A stretch of 17,465 nt of DNA from Deltaproteobacteria bacterium (GTDB lineage Bacteria > Desulfobacterota > Binatia > UBA9968 > CAXXLF01): assembly GCA_022571535.1 (NCBI GenBank), contig JACZXR010000006.1, positions 1-17,465 of the forward strand, given 5' to 3'. Positions 13,074 through 17,465 of this stretch are shown in pieces. Below the pieces are notes generated by a model that saw nothing but the letters and a program-made list of their open reading frames with translations, had not been told where the DNA came from and searched no databases. The position numbers were made by a program, and so were the translations under genes. Position 1 is the stretch's first letter. The number at the start of each line of letters is the position of its first letter.

Positions 13074-14052
13074 CCTGCGCAATCGAACTCACTCCTGTCA
13101 TGATCAGCACCCTTTTAATCTCTTCCGTGATGATCTGAAACACCCGCTCCACTCCTCGGGCTCCGCCTACGCCGACACCCCAACAGATAGGACGACCCAA
13201 AAGGACTACCTTGGCGCCAAGGGCCAAGGCCTTGACGACGTCACCGCCCCTTCTGATCCCGCTGTCCAGCAGTACGGGGACTTTGCCTCCCACCGCCTGG
13301 ACTATCTCGGGCAGGGCTTCGATGGCGGCACGATTGAAGTCGAGTAATCTCCCTCCATGGTTCGATACCACGAGGGCGTCGGCCCCCGATTCAAGGGCGA
13401 TGCGTGCGTCGTCGGGATTCATGATGCCCTTGACCACTACAGGAAGAGAGACTTCTCGTTTAAGCAACTCAATATCTTTTGGGGAGGCGGGGTGTCCTTT
13501 TCTGGGTTTGCCATCCGTCGACAGAGGTATTCGATCGCCCAGTTTGGTTGGTTGAAGAACGTCCATGGTCAGCCCCACGGCGACGTATCCTAACTCCTCT
13601 GCAAGCCTTGCGTTCTCCAATACCTTTTCCCTCCCCTTGCTCAAATAGCCCATAAAGACCAGTGGGGCGGTAATGCCTTCGGTCCACTCCCGAACGGTTG
13701 GCTTGGCGGCATGGCTGACAAAAACCATTGATCCTGCACGACTGGCGCCCTCTGCCACCTCGTGCTCGGCTCTTTCCCGGATTTTGCTGAAGCTTCCTAC
13801 CGGGGCAACCACAGTAGGGGCGCTAAGGCGTCGGCCGAAGAGTTCCACGGTAGTGTCCGGGTTGGTGATATCGTGGAAGATCCTCTGGCGGAAAAGTATT
13901 CTGCGCAGGGCAGCCTGATTCCTCCGTCGCGTTGATCCGCTCTCTGCGGATCCCATGATATGCTCCCATGCCTCGGGGTTCATTCTTTGCCGGGCCAGCT
14001 CACGGATTTCTCCTAGACTCAATTCCTCTAATCTCTTATCTTCGTTGACCAT
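13027..14052 (-). CDS. FMN-dependent alpha-hydroxy-acid oxidase/dehydrogenase
   Basis: 341 residues, a TIM-barrel flavoprotein of the lactate dehydrogenase (LldD)/glycolate oxidase/lactate oxidase family. FMN and catalytic residues line up with the family: Tyr136, Asp164 (GLTMDVLQ), Lys208 (VVVKGI), the base His232 and Arg235 in SNHGGRLLD, and the phosphate-binding DSGIRRGGDV (263-272) with LLGRP. The first substrate Tyr of glycolate oxidase (DYFAGGA-like motif) appears as His31 in EHIMGSA, so substrate preference may differ. The substrate (lactate, glycolate, mandelate or isopentenyl-type) cannot be fixed. No membrane segment is evident. AAAGGAG lies eight bases before the ATG. It starts 44 bases downstream of the exported esterase-like gene, probably in one operon. 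Confidence 0.9.
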   Translation of the reverse strand: MVNEDKRLEELSLGEIRELARQRMNPEAWEHIMGSAESGSTRRRNQAALRRILFRQRIFHDITNPDTTVELFGRRLSAPTVVAPVGSFSKIRERAEHEVAEGASRAGSMVFVSHAAKPTVREWTEGITAPLVFMGYLSKGREKVLENARLAEELGYVAVGLTMDVLQPTKLGDRIPLSTDGKPRKGHPASPKDIELLKREVSLPVVVKGIMNPDDARIALESGADALVVSNHGGRLLDFNRAAIEALPEIVQAVGGKVPVLLDSGIRRGGDVVKALALGAKVVLLGRPICWGVGVGGARGVERVFQIITEEIKRVLIMTGVSSIAQVTESLLIRSQPVGPL

Positions 14053-14096
14053 CCTTGAAACTCCTTTCCTGGAAGAATCTTACGTCGGAAACGTTG

Positions 14097-15104
14097 CTAA
14101 TGAGTAGAGGAAGGTAAATAAAACTGCAACAGGAGCGTGCGCTGTAAAATGCTGTAGTTGTCATCGGAGATCATGTAAAGAAACGACCCCCCCTTCGGGT
14201 CCTCACGCACCGCAAGCCCCTCGAAGTTATCCACTTCAAGAGGCGGGCCGAGCAGCGCGATCTCTTTCCCCTCAAGCCGTGCCCCAGCTTTTAAGTTGCC
14301 ACGCGAAAGCAGCCGGATGCGAACGGTGACGCCGCTAATGAGGCTATATCGGCGTTCTAGCAGCAGCACATCACCGCTTGCCAGAGTCGCGAGGTCGGTT
14401 GGCCTGAAACCGTCTGATTGTAGATAAGATAAAGGAAAAAACTTGTCTTTCTGGATAAGCCAACCTTTGAGGCTTCCGTCCTGGTTCTCGAATCTTTCGG
14501 TGAGTGCAAGGAGGCGCCGGTCGGGAAGGATCGTCACCGCCTCGATGCCGCCATTGGCAGGGGCATTTTGAAGTTCAGCCGGAGTGGGAAGGGGCTCGGG
14601 GAGTGAGGTGAACGGGCCTGTGGACCGAGGGTAGCGCCAGAGACGGTGAGCGCGCTCGAAGGCGACGATGAAGGAACCATCCCGGTCCCGTACCAGGGCC
14701 TCGGCATCACGGAGATAGTTGCTCACAATGCTTCCGTCGGGTGTGAGCAGGGGGGCAATCTTCCATGGACCGAGCCCTGTTAGTCGGCCCTGAGGGTTAT
14801 GGTGCAACCGGGCAGTAAGCCAATAACCGTGATCAGAGACCGCGTAGAGGAGATTCCCGTCCATGCTAAGCTCCAGCCCGGATAGCCCGCCAAAACGAGA
14901 GTCCCCTGATGTCAGCTCAAATCCGCTCAGAAAGGTGAGATCTCCGAAGAACTCCCGGCCGGGTTTTTCCAGATCCAGTTCGATAGGATTCACCTTTACG
15001 ATGAGTGGCGCCGCAGTTGCCTGGGGAATCCCAACAAAACAGAAAGCGTGAAGAAAGAGGGAGGTGAAAAGGAACCGGCATGCGTTTTTGCGCTTGAGTT
15101 TCAT
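14097..15104 (-). CDS. Exported phytase-like esterase-domain protein
   Basis: 335 residues from ATG 15104 (a TTG directly before it, at 15107, would add one residue). Residues 1-32 form a signal peptide (KLKRKN, hydrophobic FLFTSLFLHAFCFVG, cleavage near ATA/AP). The mature protein matches the esterase-like activity of phytase domain (PF13449), a beta-propeller-like fold. Recurrent motifs are GGLSGLELSMDGNLLYAVSD, DAEALV, GIEAVTILPDRRLLALTE, and the terminal NFEGLAV with YMISDDNYS and RTLLLQF. Periplasmic or secreted; the true substrate is unknown for most members and phytase activity should not be assumed. The ribosome binding site is weak. Upstream of the oxidase gene with a 44-base gap. 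Confidence 0.85.
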   Translation of the reverse strand: MKLKRKNACRFLFTSLFLHAFCFVGIPQATAAPLIVKVNPIELDLEKPGREFFGDLTFLSGFELTSGDSRFGGLSGLELSMDGNLLYAVSDHGYWLTARLHHNPQGRLTGLGPWKIAPLLTPDGSIVSNYLRDAEALVRDRDGSFIVAFERAHRLWRYPRSTGPFTSLPEPLPTPAELQNAPANGGIEAVTILPDRRLLALTERFENQDGSLKGWLIQKDKFFPLSYLQSDGFRPTDLATLASGDVLLLERRYSLISGVTVRIRLLSRGNLKAGARLEGKEIALLGPPLEVDNFEGLAVREDPKGGSFLYMISDDNYSILQRTLLLQFYLPSSTH

Positions 15105-15340
15105 CAATAGTCCGTTCGCCCCAGGTTTTAGGCGTTAGGCGTTTATTATCCTGCCACTTCGAAGCATCCTATGACAAGTCTGCCTTCAGGTCAGAACCAG
15201 AGGTAACTGGTATTTGTCCAGGCCCGAGAATTTGACTGCCAGGCTTCTTTTATCAATCGATTTGTTATTGTTGGTCATTGCCGGTTGCTTTTGGTGGAGT
15301 CATTTTGATAACGTATGCGAACTTCTCTAATCAAGTTATA
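15105..15340. other. Divergent intergenic region
   Basis: Between the minus-strand esterase-like gene and the structured leader of the plus-strand DUF1989 gene. A tandem TTAGGCG repeat (15128-15141) is present. I find no clear sigma-70 or sigma-54 promoter in either direction, although both genes should start here. Confidence 0.4.
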
Positions 15341-15371
15341 TCGAACACGGGGTTTGAATCCCCGTGTTCGA
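15341..15371 (+). repeat. 12-bp perfect hairpin with a T-loop-like 7-nt loop
   Basis: TCGAACACGGGG (15341-15352) pairs perfectly with CCCCGTGTTCGA (15360-15371) around TTTGAAT. The loop fits the T-loop pattern UUNRA, and the 12-bp stem with 7-nt loop has the size of a tRNA acceptor plus T arm. CCA follows directly at 15372-15374. It lacks the near-invariant C56 (T here) and a spare discriminator base, so it is not a tRNA gene. No T-run follows, arguing against a terminator. Confidence 0.6.
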
Positions 15372-15462
15372 CCAAGGGGGGGAGATTCCGCTTCTCCCCT
15401 TTGGAAACCCCATCGGCTTTGTGCCCGCCTCAAGAGGCGGGGTTTACATTGAATAAAGGGGA
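15372..15462 (+). promoter_or_regulatory. Structured leader with competing stems and anti-Shine-Dalgarno, candidate riboswitch
   Basis: A second hairpin abuts the first: CCAA (15372-15375)/TTGG (15401-15404) and GGGGAG (15379-15384)/CTCCCC (15394-15399). A third follows immediately: AAACCC (15405-15410)/GGGTTT (15440-15445) enclosing CCGCCT (15425-15430)/AGGCGG (15435-15440); base 15440 can serve only one. TCCCCTTT (15395-15402) in the second hairpin is also an exact 8-base complement of AAAGGGGA (15455-15462), the ribosome binding site of the DUF1989 gene. Hairpin formation and site sequestration are thus mutually exclusive, the usual logic of a translational switch. It does not match guanidine-I (ykkC) or other classes I know. 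Confidence 0.45.
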
Positions 15463-15465
15463 TGT

Positions 15466-16125
15466 ATGCCTCCAGAAAAAAACGCGAATGAAAAGGTTCT
15501 CAGCGAGGCGGTAATTCCCAAAAACACCGGGATGGCCTTCACTGTAAAGCAGGGTCAGCGTATGCGGGTGATCGGGGAGTCCACCGCCGACTTTGTCATT
15601 TATAACCTAAACAACATAAGGGAACGCTTTGATCAGGCGAGGACCAAGGTAGACCAGGGGAAAATCTACGTGAGTACGGGGGATGTCCTCATCTCTAAGT
15701 TCAACAACGTGATGATGACAATTGTAGAGGACGGCTACCAGGAGGGGACTCACGATCTGCAGAAAGGGATGTGTAGCACATCCTTCTACGAGAAATGGGG
15801 AGATAAGGTATTTGAGATCTACGGAGAGACCTGGGCAAAGGTGGGGAGGAAAAGGGAGGCTGCTCCGGACCACGGTTGCTGGGAAAACCTCACAGAGGCA
15901 CTTAAACCGTGGAAGGTCTCGCCAGAGGACGTTCCGAGCCCGCTAAATGTCTTTCAGACCATGATAATCGATGGCGAGACGGGAACGATGCGCTACTCCA
16001 CCACAAGACCAAAACCCGGAACACATATCGACTTCCGGGCTGAAATGGACTGTCTGGTTGGGATCAGCGCCTGTCCGGAAGGCGGGAGGGGTAAGGTGCT
16101 TAAAGTCATTATCTATGAGAAGTAG
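15466..16125 (+). CDS. DUF1989 / urea-carboxylase-associated family protein
   Basis: 219 residues from ATG 15466 (AGGGG at 15457-15461, spacing 4). Family features are evident: an N-terminal cupin-like half (VIPKNTGMAFTVKQGQRMRV, ADFVIYNLNN, GDVLISKFNNVMMTIVEDG), then the Cys-rich conserved half GMCSTSFYE, DHGCWENL, PLNVFQTM, PGTHIDFRAEMDCLVGISACPEGG. DUF1989 members often neighbour urea carboxylase or guanidine/aminomethyl-catabolism genes, but none is in view; here a UbiD-family decarboxylase follows 30 bases downstream, implying one operon. Biochemical role not established; cytoplasmic. The long structured leader suggests translational control by a ligand or temperature. Confidence 0.88.
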   Translation: MPPEKNANEKVLSEAVIPKNTGMAFTVKQGQRMRVIGESTADFVIYNLNNIRERFDQARTKVDQGKIYVSTGDVLISKFNNVMMTIVEDGYQEGTHDLQKGMCSTSFYEKWGDKVFEIYGETWAKVGRKREAAPDHGCWENLTEALKPWKVSPEDVPSPLNVFQTMIIDGETGTMRYSTTRPKPGTHIDFRAEMDCLVGISACPEGGRGKVLKVIIYEK

Positions 16126-16155
16126 CCCGTAGTTAGAAAGTAGAGGTGAACCGTT

Positions 16156-17465
16156 ATGAGAAGTAGTCCAAGGTTGGCGAAAAACGAAATGATGGATATG
16201 CAGGATTTACGCAATTTCCTTTCTTTCCTTGAAGAGCGAGGGCAACTGCTGCGGGTGAAAGAGGCGGTTAGCACGAAGTTCGAGATTGCCGCGGGCATCA
16301 GAAAGACCTCCGATGTCAAGGGTCCTGCCCTTTTGTTTGAAAGCGTCAAAGGATTTCCCGGCTGGCGTGTTCTGGGTGGGCTCTTTGCTACTCGCCAGCT
16401 CGTGGCGCATGCCCTGGGAGTTTCGGAGGTCGGGCTCCTTCAGAGGTACCTGACGCTCGAAGACAAGAGGATTCCTCCAGTGATGGTAAAAGCGGGACCG
16501 GTAAAAGAGACCGTGTTGAAAGGCAAGGAGATTGACCTTTACCGGCTACCCATCGTCATCCATTCCGAAAAAGACGTGGGTCCCTATATTACCATTGCTG
16601 TTCAGGTCGGAAAGGACCCGGACACCGGCGTTCGGAACGTATCTATCCACCGCATGCTTCTTCTTGGAAAGGACCGTCTCACTCTCTGGGCCCCGCCGGA
16701 CCACCACCTGGGTCGGATGATCCTCAGGGCCGAGGACAAAGGGAAGGGCCTGGAGGTGGCAACGGTTATTGGGGTGGACCCGGCGATCGTCATCGGCTCC
16801 CAGGCAAAGGTGCCTTACGGTGTGGATGAGTTCGAAGTTGCGGGAGGCCTGCGTGGGGCTCCGGTGAATCTTACCCGATGTGAGACTATTGACGTGGAGG
16901 TGCCGGCCTTTTCCGAGATAGTTATAGAGGGAGTTACGATTCCGGGAGAGAGGGTATCCGACGGTCCCTATGGGGAATACCCGGGAACCTATAGCGAGAC
17001 CAAGCAGTCTCCAGTCGTTAAGGTCACGGCTATTACCATGCGTGAGAAGCCGATCTATCAGACCGCCCTGACGGGCATGCCGGTAACGGACAACCACACG
17101 CTCATCGAGTGTGCGAACTCCGCCCTCGTTTACCGCGAGGTGAAGAAGATCGTTCCGGAGGTTAAGGCCGTTTGCGTGACTGCGGGAGGTACCTTCCGCC
17201 ATCACGTGGTGGTGTCGATGAAGAAGAGACATGAGGAGGAGGCCCGAAACGTGATCCTGGCGATCCTCGCCACGGGAGCAGGATTCAAGCACGTCATCGT
17301 GGTCGATGAGGACATTGACATTAATGATCCTGTGGATGTGGAATGGGCTGTCAACACCAGGATGCAGCCGGATCGTGACATCATCATTATTCCCCGACTT
17401 GCGTGTTCCACTCTGGATCCCTCGGCGCCCATGCCGCGAACAACAGCCGGCTGGGGCATCGACGC
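16156..17465 (+). CDS. UbiD-family prenylated-FMN-dependent decarboxylase (3' end outside window)
   Basis: The frame from ATG 16156 (AGAGGTGA, six bases upstream) stays open to the window end, 436 codons, nearly a full UbiD protein. Hallmarks: DLRNFLSFLEERGQLLRV at the N-terminus, GPYITIAVQVGKDPDTGVRN followed by SIHRMLLLG (prenyl-FMN/metal site, Asn161, Arg166), PPDHHLGRM, VPYGVDEFEVAGGL, EIVIEG (254-259), SDGPYGEYPGTYS (268-280) and NHTLIECANSAL. The family (de)carboxylates aromatic or alpha,beta-unsaturated acids with prFMN made by UbiX. In the E-G-P-F-G-E catalytic loop the first Glu is Asp269 here, while Glu274 and Arg166 remain. Absence of ubiquinone genes and the DUF1989 neighbour suggest catabolic rather than ubiquinone-pathway use, substrate unknown. 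Met12 or Met13 are alternative starts. Confidence 0.9.
   Translation, partial: MRSSPRLAKNEMMDMQDLRNFLSFLEERGQLLRVKEAVSTKFEIAAGIRKTSDVKGPALLFESVKGFPGWRVLGGLFATRQLVAHALGVSEVGLLQRYLTLEDKRIPPVMVKAGPVKETVLKGKEIDLYRLPIVIHSEKDVGPYITIAVQVGKDPDTGVRNVSIHRMLLLGKDRLTLWAPPDHHLGRMILRAEDKGKGLEVATVIGVDPAIVIGSQAKVPYGVDEFEVAGGLRGAPVNLTRCETIDVEVPAFSEIVIEGVTIPGERVSDGPYGEYPGTYSETKQSPVVKVTAITMREKPIYQTALTGMPVTDNHTLIECANSALVYREVKKIVPEVKAVCVTAGGTFRHHVVVSMKKRHEEEARNVILAILATGAGFKHVIVVDEDIDINDPVDVEWAVNTRMQPDRDIIIIPRLACSTLDPSAPMPRTTAGWGID

Noticed and set aside
15341..15374. tRNA gene or half tRNA (integration remnant)
   Set aside because: Only the T arm and acceptor-like pairing exist, the near-invariant C56 is T, no discriminator base precedes CCA, and there is no D or anticodon arm. 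The perfect complement on the 5' side is not expected from an integration scar.
15300..15465. Guanidine-I (ykkC) riboswitch, expected near urea-carboxylase-associated genes
   Set aside because: The conserved CUAGGGUUCCG and GGUCCGAGAG-type segments of that class are not present.
1..17465. CRISPR arrays, insertion sequences, rRNA or complete tRNA genes
   Set aside because: No regularly spaced repeats, transposase motifs, terminal repeat pairs or rRNA-like segments were seen on either strand.

Overview
The window reads as the chromosome of a free-living, probably environmental Gram-negative-type bacterium of moderate GC. It shows exported copper proteins, a molybdopterin oxidoreductase, heavy apparent use of sigma-54, and trehalose metabolism. 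Lineage cannot be fixed from the sequence. The mix of short exported cupredoxins, a UbiD-type decarboxylase and a PCYCxC protein would suit deep-branching environmental phyla such as NC10/Methylomirabilota or relatives, but that is a low-confidence inference.

Layout. 2-397: 3' end of a molybdopterin oxidoreductase. 974-2819: exported cupredoxin followed by citrate synthase, probably one transcript. 3227-3694: membrane-anchored PCYCxC-family protein whose frame is crossed by a single UGA; a SECIS-like hairpin follows the UGA, making it a candidate selenoprotein. 3928-4610: a poorly coding stretch with a small exported ORF, a near-consensus sigma-54 promoter and a 41-residue stump of a glyoxalase/VOC protein. 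4673-5254: ribosome hibernation factor (HPF/RaiA) fused to a cold-shock domain. 5296-6822 (minus): RpoD-like sigma factor. 7440-11386 (minus): a beta-phosphoglucomutase-like/trehalose-6-phosphate phosphatase fusion overlapping a GH65 phosphorylase by 4 bases. 11703-12185 (minus): universal stress protein. 12310-13005: second exported cupredoxin-like protein with a doubtful N-terminus. 13027-15104 (minus): FMN-dependent alpha-hydroxy-acid oxidase/dehydrogenase and an exported phytase-like esterase-domain protein. 15466-17465: DUF1989 protein and a UbiD-family decarboxylase cut by the window end, preceded by a highly structured leader.

How it fits together. Most of the window looks like a stress and stationary-phase neighbourhood: hibernation factor, extra sigma factor, universal stress protein and trehalose operon. 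Six sites match the sigma-54 -24/-12 signature (GG-N10-GC within TGGCA-like and TTGCT-like boxes). They lie upstream of the cupredoxin-citrate synthase pair, the selenoprotein candidate (two), the VOC/hibernation-factor region, the sigma factor and the universal stress protein. A palindrome of the form TCTCA-N4-TGAGA lies about 165-190 bases upstream of two of these promoters and again upstream of the trehalose operon, suggesting one shared activator.

The observations most worth checking are the UGA-containing PCYCxC gene, the three-stem leader before the DUF1989 gene (which can switch between a hairpin and Shine-Dalgarno sequestration), and the sigma-54/palindrome network.
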